Positions 1-12,481 are shown, numbered from the stretch's first letter. The stretch is DNA of 64,000 nucleotides from Copromyces sp. CBS 386.78 (GCA_030685235.1 MU839240.1:1-64000), one strand, 5' to 3'. Made by a program: numbers and translations. The notes: generated by a model from the letters alone, not told the origin.

Positions 1-99
1 AAATTTTTGGGGTGCATTAGTGTGCCTTGGCGCGCGGGAAGGGTGGGGCTACGGTGCCGGAAGACATTCATTACGGTGCGAAAAGACATTCTCTAATTT
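1..99. other. GC-richer flank before the RIP block
   Basis: This short stretch keeps TpG and CpA and is clearly GC-richer than the sequence from about 100 onward. It contains two imperfect copies of a 21-22 bp unit (ACGGTGC..GAAGACATTC near 51-71 and ACGGTGCGAAAAGACATTC near 74-92). It may be a separate repeat joined to the retroelement, or part of it that escaped RIP. No coding potential is visible. Confidence 0.4.
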
Positions 100-2300
100 T
101 AAAGATTTACGATTGGGAGAAACTGATTATTATTGAAATTAATGCCTTTAATTGGTTAACGGGCGGTATATTATTATAATTATACGACGGTAAATTATAT
201 TTAGTCGCCTACTTTTTAATTAAGTATTTTATAGCGGAGTATAATTACGATATTTATAATAAGGAGTTGTTGGCCGTTATTAAGGCGTTAGAGGAATAGA
301 GACCTAAGTTAGAAGGCGCTGCTTAATTTTTTAAGATTATTACGGATTATAAGAACTTTAAGATATTTAGTACTACGAAGAAGTTTATACTTAAGTATAT
401 AAAGTAGTCCGAATTTTTATTTAAATTTAACTTTACGATTAAATATCGGCCGGGATTAATTAACATTAGGTTTAATATTTTTAATTATAAATTAGAATAT
501 ATATTAAGGGATATAGAGGATAATAAATTGAAGGTAAGGAAAAAGTTATTTATTAATCTATTATACTTCGACGAAGATTTATTCGAATTAATAAATATAG
601 ATAGTAAGGGTTTTACAATAAACGTTATATTAGATATAGGAGTATTATTTACAGTCTATATTTTGGAAGATAATTTTTAAAACGACGAGGATAGATTAGG
701 TATTTATACAGATAATTTAATAGACTGGGCTTACGTTAATTCTCCTATAATAGCGGATATTAGGGAAGTTATTAAATTAGGCGATTATTGGCTAAAGTAT
801 TTAAAGAAGATATTGAAGATCCCCTTCGCCGAATATTATATAGTTAATAATAAGGTAATATTTAAGGATAGGCTAGTAATACCCTCCGACGATAAAGCGG
901 TTTAATTGGAATTAATCTATTATATTTATACTTCGGTATAGGGCGGCTATTTTGGGAAGGATAAAACGGTAGTATTAATATATTACTATTTTTAGCTAGG
1001 GATAGTAGTCGTAATAAATATTTATTATAAGAGGTATATACTTTGTAGTAAGATTAAGGTTATTAGGATATTACTAGTAGGTTTTTTTAAATTTTTACTT
1101 ATTCTTAATACTTTATGGCGCAATATTTCTATCGATTATATAACTTTATTCTCTAAATTATAGTAGGTAGGTAAAGGGGCGGAATACGAATATATATTAG
1201 TTATAGTAAATAAGTTAATTAAAATAAAGTACTTTATCCTAATAGAAGGGTTAATAATAGAAGAATTAGTAGAGAAATTTATTAATTATATTTATATTTT
1301 TTACAATTTTTTAAATATTATAATTTCGGATAGAGGTGTTTAGTTCGTTTCGGCCTTTTGGAAATAATTATCCTTATAGTTAGGCGTTAAATTGAAATAT
1401 TTTACGCTTTATTATAAGAAAATTAATAAATAAATAGAAAGGATTAATATAGAATTGGAATAATATTTACAAACTTTTATTAATTAGGTATAGGACAATT
1501 AAGTAAATTAACTACTTTTAGTTGAATTCTAAAATAATAATTTTAAATTAGTATTAATAAGAATAATTCCGTTCTTCGTTAATTATAGTTTTTACCCTTA
1601 TATAGGGATAGAATTATTTGTATTATTCCCCCTAAATATAACGGAAGTATAGAAGAAGTAAATCTTTAGTATTAATTAATTAGTATTATAGTTTAAAGAG
1701 GTTTGGGACTTTATTAAAAAATTTTCCTTATAGGTATAAACGAGGTACGAAGTAGCAGCGAACAAGAATTATATTAACGCGCCTAAATATAAAGTTAGGG
1801 ATAAGGTTATATTTAATATAGTTAATTATATAATTAGTAGGCCGTACGATAAATTGGCGCTATATTTTAAAGGATTTTTTTATATTATAAAGGCTAGTTT
1901 ATATATAGTAGAATTGGCTTTATTTAGTAATATAAAAGTTACTTATATTATTAATATATTTAAAATTAAATTATACGTTAAAGGTTTATTAAATTAAAAG
2001 GATTTTATAATTAACGTTAAAGCTAACGAAGGTATAGTAGTTATTAGAATTGATAATTTCGAAGAAGATAGGCGTTAGGAATTTGAGGAATTCTTAGATT
2101 ATTAAAAGATTGAAGGACGATAGTATTATTTAGTAAAGTGGTTTTACTACCCTTTAAATTAGTAATTAGCGGCTAATTTCGACGGTTGTTAAGAAGTAGT
2201 TTAGGACTTTTATAAAAAACGATTAGAATTAGAATTACTATATATCGATTTTAAGAGAGGATTTAAAGTTTAATTAAAAAATGAGGAGGAGGAGGCCCCA
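100..2300 (+). mobile_element. RIP-degraded Ty3/gypsy chromovirus pol remnant
   Basis: Read on the plus strand through many TAG/TAA stops, the sequence still shows pol landmarks in order. There is an RNase H segment (about 130-300, with the AEYNYDIYNKELLAVIKALEE-type block and W-to-stop changes) and the DHKNL-like and RWSEF-like blocks with YRPG (about 340-450). The integrase core shows SIDYI near 1130 (first Asp), ISDRGV near 1325 (second Asp) and an IER segment near 1437 (third acidic residue). A chromodomain-like YLVKW block lies near 2130. Reverse transcriptase would lie upstream, outside the window. CpA and TpG are scarce and TpA abundant while CpG persists, as expected from RIP. No intact frame remains, so the copy is dead. 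I did not find paired LTRs. Confidence 0.85.
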
Positions 2301-3700
2301 ATTGAAGTACCTTCCCTAATCTTTATTATTATTACTTTAGAAGTAGATAATTAGTAGGTCCGACGGAATATAAAGTTAAATAATAAGTAAAGCGATATCG
2401 ATAGCGGATATAAAAAATAAAGAGTTTAATAATAGTTTATTTTACGTATTTTAGCCGAATTGCTTTATAAATACCCTATTGTAATAATAAGGGTATTATT
2501 AATAGTAATTAGGAGATAATACGTTTTATAGCGTACTTACGTTTCTTACCTTTAATACTTTACTCTATCCCTTTAATTAATAATTAGAATTTATATAGTT
2601 AAGATTTTATATTGCAATTAGTAGGGAAGGGGGAAATAGTTATAAAATAGAGAAAAGATAATTATAATAATTACAACGAAATTCGAATAAAAGGCTTCTA
2701 TAATTTACAATATTAGTAGGGATATAAGTATCCCTATATATTATCATACTACGGGCGTCCTTATAGTACTTTTTATTGGGGGTTAATAATAGTAAAATAT
2801 AAATAGGAAGCTTATAAGACGATTAGGAACGTTTTAAGTTTGTTTGGGATTGTTTGAGGTAATAATCGAATAGTTTTTACGAAAGGGGTATATTTAATAA
2901 TGTTTTAACTAGTGTTCGACCCTTTAATAGGAGGTTTGGCGCTAAGTGTTTACCCGCCTTAGTAGGCCCTACTTTATAAATATTAATAGTTTTTAAACGG
3001 TTTTAAAGTTGGGAATTAGTTTAGAAGGGGGGTAATATTATAGGTATTGCCTACTCCTTATAGATAAATAGATAGGGGTATTGTATTATATTAGTATAGT
3101 TAATTAAGTGTAGCTATTTAAATATAGTATAGCTAGTACGTATGGTGCTACCTTGTAGACTTATAGCTATAGGGCTCTATATTATGCCTTATATAGTTCT
3201 CGTGTGCGTATAGGTTCCTCTTCTGGTTCTTCGTACAATAATTAACATTTTACCTTAGTGCTTGCTCGCGCCCTATAATACGGAGGATATATTATAGAAA
3301 GAAAAAAAAGTAAGTAGATAACTTAGCGTAATGTAGCGAGCGTACTAACGTTAAAATTATATTAATACAATGCGTTTTAATAGAATTGTAAGGTCTTATT
3401 GTATTTAATAGTTAACAGTTACTATAAAGAAATCGCGCAATCTTACGATGGCTATAAATTACTAATTTCGCGATACCTACAAATTGCAATAGCTATAAAT
3501 CGCTAAATTCAACGTTATAGCCGCCAAGGAACTATTATTTTATAAGGTTAGGGATTAGTATAGCACTACCCGTGTAAGGATACTTATATAAGGTTCCCTA
3601 TACGGGCTATTAAGCACTGCCCGCGTAGGAAAGTAGCACTGCCCGCCGAGGGATTCTCAATGCCAAATATAAAGGAGGGTGGGAGGAGGTTATCTAATTG
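2301..3700. repeat. AT-rich RIPped tail, no intact gene
   Basis: This AT-rich continuation of the RIP block lies after the chromodomain. No open frame of note is seen. It may hold the 3' non-coding part and LTR of the element, but only one copy of this part is in view, so no LTR can be defined. Near 3562-3653 there are three short degenerate copies of AGCACTRCCCGYGTAGGA as the composition returns to normal. The GC content rises from about 3600 onward. Confidence 0.6.
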
Positions 3701-3748
3701 GCCGCTCTACAAAATAATACATTTTCCCGGCTAAGAGGATACCTACCT

Positions 3749-4172
3749 CTACTCGTCTGGGCTAGAAACGCCACCGGCGACCCATTGCTTGCAATGGGTC
3801 TGGCAGATTGAATCGCGAATGCAGATTGATTCGCGAAAAAATGCCGGTACATAGCTACCTATACAGTTGGTTAGCAAATCTATGTACTACTGTTTTTTTG
3901 CATACCCACCATAAGCAACGCCGTATTAAATAGCGTGCGGGGCATAAGCAGCGGGCTGCTAGTCTAATACAGGGATATTTACTGGGTTGAACGATATTAC
4001 ATACATATATAGAGCGACTTTCGAGAAAACTGTATAACATGGTTACACCGCTAATTTGTATGGGCGGGGAAGTACCAAAATTTTCGCGAATCAATCTGCA
4101 TTCGCGATTCAATCTGCCTAACCCCGTGCAAGCACGGGGTCAGACTGAGGCGTTTCTAGCCCTGACGAGTAC
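3749..4172. mobile_element. Foldback/MITE-like element, long TIRs with hairpins
   Basis: Two terminal inverted repeats of about 92 bp (3749-3840 and 4081-4172) flank about 240 bp of non-coding DNA. A core of 38 bp (3802-3839 against 4081-4118) is perfectly inverted and is itself built of two tandem 18-mers of the type GCAGATTGAWTCGCGAAW. Outside the core each arm carries a 20-bp palindrome: 3780-3799 (ACCCATTGC/GCAATGGGT) and 4121-4140 (ACCCCGTGC/GCACGGGGT). The outermost arms share TACTCGTC-GGGCTAGAAACGCC. No transposase frame is present, so it would be non-autonomous. No clear target-site duplication was recognised. Confidence 0.75.
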
Positions 4173-5628
4173 AGCTACCAATAGGACAAAGTCCCACAAT
4201 CCCCAGGAGAAGGACACCCTCTACGTCTCCACGTTCTACGCCCTGTTCAAGGTGTCGAAGGCGATCCAGCCTTTGCAAGTGAGACAAAGCAATCAACCCA
4301 AGCGGACGCCAAAGTACGGAACCTATCCGCATCGCCAGTGGGCCAGCTCCAGCCTCTTATTTACATTAATAATGGGCATCGACAGACAGATATCAGGGGC
4401 AAGCAGTCAGCGCGGAACAGCAAGCTAGAGAGAAGACAACATTATGTGCTGACGGTTCCTCTAGTGCATACAACGGTCACATACAGATTGTTTATGTTTA
4501 TCGGGTCTCATTCCAGGCCCCTACAGGGACAAGCTGCCAGTCAACAGATTTACAGTTACGACGATCTGGTTTACCTGCCACAAGTAGCGGCCGCCCCGCT
4601 CTGAAGGTCAATCTGGCAGAATAGCTACCGGCTGATTGCAACCTCTTCCCCAACCAACCGGCAACGAACAGCGGCATCCACGGTTCAAAAGATGGCAATG
4701 CCAGGGACGGGACGTCGATGTTATATGTTCCACAGTAGATGGACTCCCATGGTTCCCGCCCTGGCACAAATGTTAGTATGCCCAAGAATAACGGTCTGTT
4801 AGTCAGGAACTGGACAACGCCTGGAAAAAGAGAAAAGGTAGCAAAAGAAAGAAGGATTCAAGACAGCATTGAAACCATCAACTAACCAACGAATCACCAC
4901 ACTGCCGAAACAAAGAAGAGCATCCGAGGCTCATGCATGCCCGCCGAGACCTTGCTAGGCATGAACGCCCGTCTGCTTCCATAACGGAGAAGCACACGTT
5001 AAACCTATTGCAGGCGAAGGCGCTGATCCTTCTTAACGACTGCTACCAAATCCCCAAACCTCCCGCACTCTCCACCCAACCCGCCAATACCGCCTTGGCA
5101 ATCCGGCCTCGCATAGCTTGGCGCCCGTTGGCCTTAACTGCTAGCTCCCTTTTGCGCCGCGGGGAACCTGGGGAACGGACACCACATTGAATCCGAAAAT
5201 CCTCCAAAAATGCTTCATTCGTGGACAAACACTCAGAAAGGTTGTGCTGTTCGGTTAGGTTAACCGCCACCGCCCAACCTACAGTACCTACTTGCGGAGA
5301 ACACATTATGTACCGGTTATCTTTAAGCGGGACATGGAGGAGTGAAGAGACCTCTTCGGGCGGCAGAAAAAGAACAGCTACCCACGCTTATGTGCCGTAT
5401 ATTGTACTCCCGCCCAGGTAATATCCAAAATATACCGGTCTGGGTCCTTCCTAATCCTGTCTCCTTCGAGTCTTATATCAACCAACCCAACTGGAAACGA
5501 TCTGGATATTTCACTTACTTATACCCAATCCTCTCTCCGATTGTTTTTCATAATAAGGGGTAGACCCGCCGTCGTCAAGGTTCAACCATCGAAAGTTTAG
5601 GTCGACCCATCACATAACGACCATCAAA
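4173..5628. other. Intergenic, no supported gene
   Basis: Only short, unconserved-looking frames occur here and none matches a family I know. The 3' part is presumably the promoter and 5' leader of the MFS gene starting at 5629. No RNA gene or further repeat was recognised. Confidence 0.5.
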
Positions 5629-7352
5629 ATGGGGGACCTAGAGAAGGAAGTCGGTACGTCAACCCTTTATACCACTCCATCATCACCAACCAACCCCTAC
5701 ACACCTCTTTTCAACACACTATTCCACCCCATCTTCAACTCCACGCTAACAAAGCGCCAGCCCTCCACCACGAGAAGAGCACCCCCAAAGACGCCTCCTC
5801 CTCCAACACCTCCCTCCCTGAGCTCTCCTGGACCGATGCCGAAGAGAGGGCCATCCGGCGCAAGATCGACTGGCACTGCGTCCCCATCGTGACAGTCCTG
5901 TACATGTTCTGCTTCCTCGACCGAGTCAACATCGGCAACGCGCGCATCCAGGGTCTCGGCAAGGACCTGAACCTGCAGGGCACGCAATTCAACTGGGCGC
6001 TGTCCATCTTCTACATCATCTACTGCTTGTTCGAGGTGCCCAGCAATGTCTTGTTGAAAGCGGTCGGCCCGCGATTCTTCCTCCCGCTTCTCGTCAGCGG
6101 GTTTGGCTTAGTCTCCCTCTGCACCGCCTTCGTCACCAATTTCGGCGGACTGATGGCCGCGCGCGCCGTTTTGGGAGTATTCGAAGGAGGCGCGATGCCG
6201 GGTATGGCCTTCTTCCTCAGCACCTTCTACAAGCGCGGGGAGCTGTTGTTTCGCATCGGCATCTACACTTCGGCAGCCTCCCTCGCCGGTGCCTTTGGCG
6301 GACTCTTGGCCACGGGGCTTGCCAAGATTCCCGAATGGGGAGTGGCGGGCCATACGCTCCACACGTGGAAAAACATTTTCTTCTTTGAGGGGCTCATCAC
6401 CATCATGGTCGGGTTGCTGGCGCCGATCTGGATGCCTACCGATCCCATGACGGCGTTTTTTCTGAACGAACGCGAGAGGTGCATCGCGGCGGAACGGCTG
6501 GTCAGGGAACATCGCGCTGATCCGGCGGGAAAAGTCGAGTGGCGCCATGTCAAGCTCGCGGTGATGAACGTGCATAATTACACGTGCGGCTTGGGCTTTT
6601 TCATGATTAATATCACGGTGCAGGGGCTGTCGGTGTTCTTGCCGACTATCTTGAAGGATTTGGGCTGGGAGAGCACAAAGGCTCAGCTGTACAGCGTGCC
6701 GCCGTATGTGTGCGCTTGCGCGGTGGCGGTGGCGGTGGCGTATGGGTCTGATAAGAGCAAGCAGAGGGGTATTTGGCTCGCGGCGTTTTCGGTGCTGGCG
6801 ATCATCGGGTTCGCCATCTTGAGGTGGGTCAGTCAGCCGAACGTGAGGTATATGGCTGTGTTTTTTGTTACGTCTGGCGCGTTCCAGGGTGGGCCGGGGT
6901 TCTTGAGTTGGGCTATCAATAGTAGGTTTTCAAACCGACATATGCTCGAGATGGAAGGAACGCAGAAAGGCTAACGACGAGCAGATTCGGCTGGACCAGC
7001 TGTTCGTGCGGTAACCAGCGGTTATGTCTTGACGCTGGGGACTATTGGCGGTATCGTTGCTACGTGAGTATCCCCCTCTTTATTTCCCCTTACACTTCTC
7101 CTTCTGACAAGACATACCTTCCACAGCTGGGCCTACATCCCCGACGACGCCCCCAAGTACCACACCGGCCACACCATCAACCTCGGCGGGCAGATCGCCA
7201 TCTTCTGTCTTTCCATCTTCGGCATCTTCTACTGCGCATGGGAGAACCGCGCCAGGGCAGCAGGCAAGCGAGATCACAGGCTGCAGGGTCTGACGGAGGA
7301 ACAACAGGAACAGCTGGGGAACAGACATCCGAGGTTCCAATTGTGGACTTGA
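5629..7352 (+). CDS. MFS transporter, Dal5-like anion:cation symporter family
   Basis: Four exons join in frame: 5629-5653, 5755-6921, 6985-7063 and 7127-7352 (498 aa). Introns start GTACGT, GTAGGT and GTGAGT, and the first two have GCTAAC branch sites close to the acceptor. The product is a plasma-membrane-type permease with about 12 hydrophobic segments. A cytosolic N-terminus (KIDWHCVPIVTVLYMFCFLDRVNIGNAR) is the classic opening of the allantoate/nicotinate/pantothenate group (Dal5, Tna1, Liz1), with the DRVNIGNA signature in helix 1. The last exons restore the helix 10-12 part (NSAGPAVRAVTSGYV..., GTIGGIVATWAYIPDD) and a hydrophilic tail. The substrate cannot be told from sequence; organic anions such as vitamins or ureides are typical of the family. 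The minimal 8-codon first exon is supported by a perfect donor and by frame continuity into the acidic leader. Confidence 0.85.
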
Positions 7353-9195
7353 GAGAGAGAGAGACTGCCTCGTCTACCCGGACCGGGGGTCTTGTTTGTG
7401 TGCGGCATCAACATGCCAATTTTATATACCTTATATATCCCCCAAGTGACGATGATAATGAAAGATTTCTCGATATGCCGGCCCCCCTTTCTCATTCTTA
7501 AACCTGGTGCTTCTTGGGTTTGGAATGTTGGTCTTTTTTTCTTTTTTTCGACTCGACGTTGACAAAAAAGCGACTCCATCACGAATGTCCATTTCCGACG
7601 GACGGGACGGCGATCTTTGCGGGGCCCCGGATTTCCACTTCGTCTCTTGGGGTGCTGACTCCGCTAAAACATGTGCTGTGGAGTTGTTACCCGTTCCTTT
7701 GTGGGGTCGAAGTCCACTGAGAGCATGGCGGGGGGTCCACTGTGCAACTTCAGGCTTACAGTGGGTGTGCGTGTAAGTGTTAGCGCGAGGACGGTGGGGG
7801 ATGAAGGGTGTGAGGGCATTCCGAGGTTTGCCCGGATCAAGTTTCTCTGGTAAAGCGGCCGAGGAAGTGCAGAGAAAAGAGGCATTGAAACTCGATTAGC
7901 ACGCAAAACCTGCGAGTGAAGGTCGCTTCATTGGACAGAGTTAAGGTAATAGCGACATGTTACGAACCGCCATCATTTCCTTTAGTCCGCCAACACATCC
8001 ACTCACTAGACTAATAACACCACCAACAGCTTTCCAAGTGTATGTGATCTCCTCGCGAACAACCTTCAAGGCTGGGTCTTTCACGGTTTAGAAAAGTGAA
8101 GATATCAATCAAGACAATGTGAAACCTCTCCCTCCAAGTGGAAGTTCCTCGGTATCTTCTCAACCTGTCTTCACTTTTACCCCATTCAGGAAGATGTTAC
8201 CCAGTCAGACAACTGCCGTCCCAAGCCGTGCGGAGAAAGAGCCAAAATCGACGTCTCGTCTTGTTCAGCCAATGGGGTGGCACACTGTCTTACCATAGGG
8301 TACCATGGGGGAAACCGGCAAGATGGTTCGGAATTCACACAAAAGACACTACTTATTAGCTCACAAGTTCGGCACTCTCTCGCCCGACAGTGAATGGAAC
8401 CATCGGGTTCCCCAATCGAGGCAAGTCTTCAAGCTATTGAGAAGCGAAATCCGGGGTAATTCTCCACTGTTCAGCCAGGTCTCCTGTCTCCCAAGAATCC
8501 ACGTGAAGAAAAGAGACACTCCACCACCTTTTACTCTCTGACCACCTTCCCCAGATTCAATAGCGCCGCCCCCTTTTCCTCTCCTTGGCTGCCCTGCTTT
8601 TGGTAAAATCTGGGGTAAAAGGTTGGGGGAACTAAACAGAATGCGGGGAAACTCGAAGATGGGTGGGGGGCAACAACAACAAGTTCGAAGAGAAACAACC
8701 GGGCACATACCAAAAAGAGAAGGTATCAACGACATTGTCATCATTGGCAGCACGTCCCTGAATGTCGTATGACCAGGTGAAACCCCTGGTGTCAACGAGC
8801 GTGATGCCAAATGATATCCGGGTCAAAGAGAGCCAAGCCAGATAGCTGGGTTCGGGAGAATGGGAGGCGGGATGGATGACGGACGGAGCGGAGGCTACAT
8901 ATACTACCGGTCATCCTCCTTGTTGTTGGTCGTTGGATATCTCATGTTGCTTATCGTCGACTCGACAACACTCGGCCAAGTGATTGCTTTTGTGCAACTT
9001 AGGACAACAGAACCGATTGAGAAAAGAGAGATAGATACCTCTAGAGATGGTATAGCATCTGGTTTCAAGCATCTCCAGTAGCATCACACCAACCTCAACC
9101 TCCTTTCCTGTTCCTCTATTCACCTTTCTTTATTCCTCCTCCAGTCCGCTCTTCTCCCTCTCTCACAGTCTCACCACCCTTTCTCTCTCCTCACC
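7353..9195. other. Intergenic between the two MFS genes
   Basis: This 1.8 kb stretch between same-strand genes holds no frame I can support. It probably contains the 3' UTR of the first transporter and the promoter of the second. A pyrimidine-rich tract (about 9090-9190) directly precedes the start at 9196, as is common for filamentous-fungal promoters. Confidence 0.5.
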
Positions 9196-10953
9196 ATGAC
9201 CTCCTTTCCCCCCGAAAAGCCGTCCACCACGGGCCTAAATCCAAATCCAAAAACCAGCATGGAACCCTCAAAACACGAAATCGACGACCTAACATCCAAA
9301 CCCTCCCACACCGGCACCACCCATCCCATCGACAACCCCTGGGCGGCCCAATTCTCCTCCGCACCCCCAGAATGGCACCGCACCTCGGAAAAGGCCCTCC
9401 TCCGCAAAGTCGACCTCCACCTCCTCCCCTTCCTCATCCTCATGTACCTCCTCAACTTCCTCGACCGCTCCAACCTCGCGCAAGCCCGCCAGGGCACCTT
9501 GGAAGCCGACCTCGGCATGTCCGGAACCGACTTCAACCTCGCCACCAGCATTTTCTTCGTCGCCTACCTCCTCATGCAGCTCCCCAGTAACATGCTCATC
9601 ACCCGGCTGCGCCCCTCGCTGTATCTGTCGACCGCCATGGCGCTGTGGGGCGCCGTGTCGGCGTGTAATGCCGCCAGCCAGAAATTCACGCATTTGTTGG
9701 TCGTGCGGATCATGTTGGGGATTGTGGAGGCGCCGTTCTTCCCCGGCGCGGTCTTCTTGATGAGCAGTTGGTATAGCCGGGCGGAGCTGACCAAGAGGAT
9801 GGCGTATTTCTATAGCGGGAATGCGTTGGCGAATATGTTTGGGGGGGTTATTGGCGCGGGGGTGTTGGGGAATTTGGAGGGGGCGAGGGGGATTAGTGGG
9901 TGGAGGTGGTTGTTTATTATTGTGAGTATTTTTCCATTCTTCCCGTTCTTGAGACACGGGTGGATGGGACGGATGAGAGAAAAGAGATGAAGATCCATGA
10001 TGGATGGATGGAAGACGGATGAAAGCTGACTGAAAGAAAAACAAAAAAACAGGAAGGAACAATCACCATCGCCGTCGCCATCGCCGCCGCCTTCGTCCTG
10101 CCCGATTACCCCAACACCACGCGCTGGCTGAGCGAAGAGGAGCGGGCTTATGCCTCCTGGCGCCTGCTGGCTGACATCAACGAGTCCGACGACCAAAACA
10201 CTCGCTCAGTCTGGGACGGGCTGAAGCTGGCGCTCAAGGACTACCGACTATATCTCTTCGTGCTCCTGCAGCACTTGTCCCTGCTCAGCCAGACATTCCA
10301 ATACTTCTTCCCCAGCATCGTGGGCACTCTTGGATACGGCAAGATCCAAACTCTGTGGCTGACGGCTCCCGTGTGGTTTGCGACGTTCCTGATCTCCGTC
10401 TGTGTGACGTGGACGAGCTCGAAGACGGGCGATCGCAGCTTGCATATCTTTTTCTTGATGTTGTTGGCTGCGGTGGGGAATGCGGTTGCGACGGGCACGA
10501 CGAAGGTGGGGGCGAGGTTCTTTGCCATGTTCTTGATGCCCATGGGGGCGGTTTCTGCTTGTGAGTTATGCCTGGACATGCTGGTTATTGGTGAAGATGG
10601 ACTAACAAAGGTCAGATCAAATCATTATTTCGTGGGTGGCCAACTCGTTCCCTCGTCCTATGGTCAAGCGCTCGGCTGCTGTGGCTATTGCCAACATGTT
10701 TGGAAACACGGCGAGTATTTACGGGTCGTACATGTACCCGGCATCAGCGGCGCCACAGTACACCCCTGGCGGTAGTGCGAATTCTGTCATCTGCCTCTTG
10801 GTGGGCTTGCTGGCTTTGTTCTTGCGGTACCTGCACAAGTGGGAGAACAAGAAGCTGGAGAAGGCAGAGGCGGAAGAGGCTGAGAACCCGGAGACTGCGG
10901 CTGTTGCGGCGTCCGGAGATAAGAGAGCTGCTGGATTCAGGTATATCTACTGA
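9196..10953 (+). CDS. MFS transporter, Dal5-like anion:cation symporter family
   Basis: Three exons, 9196-9921, 10053-10560 and 10616-10953, give 523 aa. Intron 1 (131 nt, GTGAGT...GCTGAC...ACAG) interrupts after WRWLFII. Intron 2 (55 nt) splits a codon before YQIIISWVANSFPRP. The N-terminus is hydrophilic (about 70 aa). The first membrane helix has LLPFLILMYLLNFLDRSNLAQAR, and the loop motifs AP-FFPGAVFLMSSWYSR and SGWRWLFII are characteristic of the fungal pantothenate/allantoate transporter branch. The tail is a charged Ala/Glu-rich helix. It lies 1.8 kb from and parallel to another member of the same superfamily, but the two proteins are clearly different (helix 1 LNFLDRSNLAQAR versus FCFLDRVNIGNAR), so this is not a recent tandem duplicate. 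The substrate is unknown. Confidence 0.87.
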
Positions 10954-11187
10954 GACGGGAGCTATTAGCTAGCGTTGAGAGAAGCAGTGATTACTTATCG
11001 GTCCATATTCCTTGCCGCATTGTAGCGATCGGTTTGTGATATCCTGCTATGCGTAAAAGTGACAGAGCCCAAAATTCAAAGAGGTGAAACATCAATCAAT
11101 TGCCCAAACGCCAGATGCTTTAACTCCGAACCATAGATGCAATAGCACATCACCGAATCGCTTTCCCCATTCCATTACAGCGCAACA

Positions 11188-12481
11188 TCAACCCATCAAC
11201 TCGACACCATTCCGTATCGCGCCCACTACCGCACCAGTCTGGATCATCTCTCCCGCTCCGCTGGCTACCCGATGCTCGATATTCGCAAGAGCATCAAGCC
11301 ATGTGATCATGACTTGGGGCTTGACTTCCAGCTTCACAATCTCCTCTGACAGAGCAGTGATGATATCGGCAAGTGCCAAGCCTTGTGAAACTTTCAATGT
11401 GTTGATGGTAGAAAGACATGTTGTGACGTCGCTCGTGCTGAGAAGGGTGCTGAGAATCTTCTTGATGGCGTCGGGTGGTGGCGCGGCAACGCAATTGTAG
11501 ATGGTTTGGATGGTGATGGTTTCCCGTACGATGTCCTTTTCGGCGACCTTGGGACCGTCCTTTGGCTGGAGTGGTGTGCCTGATTAACCTGGGTTAGCTT
11601 TGATCCGCAACAGAGACCGAGATGAGGACGACTTACTTGACGCATGGCAAGCTTGTAGCACGTTCAGTGCACGACGCATATCACCCTTGCTCAACTTGAC
11701 CAGCGCATCAGTAGCATCTGGCATGATCTTGACGTTCTCCTCCTCGATAACCTTGTCCACCAAGACACGAATATCCTTCTCTTTTAGGGGGCTGAAACGG
11801 AACCGCGTGCATCTCGATAAAAGCGCGGGGCTGAGCTTGTGCGAATAGTTGGCAATGATGCAGAAGCGAGTATTGGCCGTGTACTTTTCCATAATGCGAC
11901 GGAGGGCCATCTGAGCGGTGGAGGTCATGGCATCGGCTTCGTCGAGAATGATGAGCTTAAAGCCAGCCAGACCGGATCGCGAAGCAGAGGAGCCGAGGGT
12001 GAAGATCTGCTTGGTGGAGGCAAAGGTCTTGATCTGCTCGCGCACAACGTCGATACCACGGTCGTCCGAGGCGTTCAACTCGAGCACCATCTGGCGCATG
12101 TTGGCGGTGCCATAGATTCGTCGGGCAAGGGCGAGTATGGTGGATGTTTTACCGGTACCGGGAGGACCGTAGAGAAGGAGATGGGGGAGTCGGTTCGAGT
12201 CGACGAATTTGTTGATGGTCGCGAGAATGTCTTGGTGGCCAGACACATCGGCGAGCGATACGGGGCGGTACTTTTCGACCCTGTTACAGTCATATCATGT
12301 TAGACATTTAATGAGTCAACTGAGAGAAATCGACGGGGAATTGCTACCATGGGAGGCTGTCCTCTGCTTCGACGGGCAGGTTGGCGGCGCTTCGCTTGCC
12401 CTTGGCTGTGTTGGTGGCAGCGAACATGATGTCCTTGGTCACTGGGACGTCAATGTCCATTTCATCCTCAAAGTCCGACAT
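11188..12481 (-). CDS. RFC3: Replication factor C subunit 3 (clamp loader)
   Basis: Complement(join(11188-11579, 11637-12280, 12348-12481)), 389 aa. This is a small AAA+ subunit of the RFC complex that loads PCNA at primer-template junctions in the nucleus. Seen in the protein: an acidic leader starting MSDFEDEMDIDVP, then WVEKYRPVSLADVSGHQ, Walker A GPPGTGKT (about residues 83-90), the RFC box with LELNASDDRGIDVVR, Walker B ILDEADAM, and sensor/arginine-finger LLSRCTRFRF. The C-terminal collar domain ends in VVGAIRNGVELMG. This order and the conserved WVEKYRP start fit Rfc3 (human RFC5). Intron 1 splits the Trp codon of WVEKYRP and intron 2 (57 nt, GCTAAC branch) lies before STPLQPKDG. Two ACGCGT sites lie upstream (12604-12609, 12625-12630). 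It converges with the MFS gene; the 3' spacer is about 230 bp. Confidence 0.93.

Noticed and set aside
5629..10953. Two MFS genes as a recent tandem duplication
   Set aside because: The proteins differ throughout, including in helix 1 and loop motifs, and their intron positions are not the same; they are separate family members.
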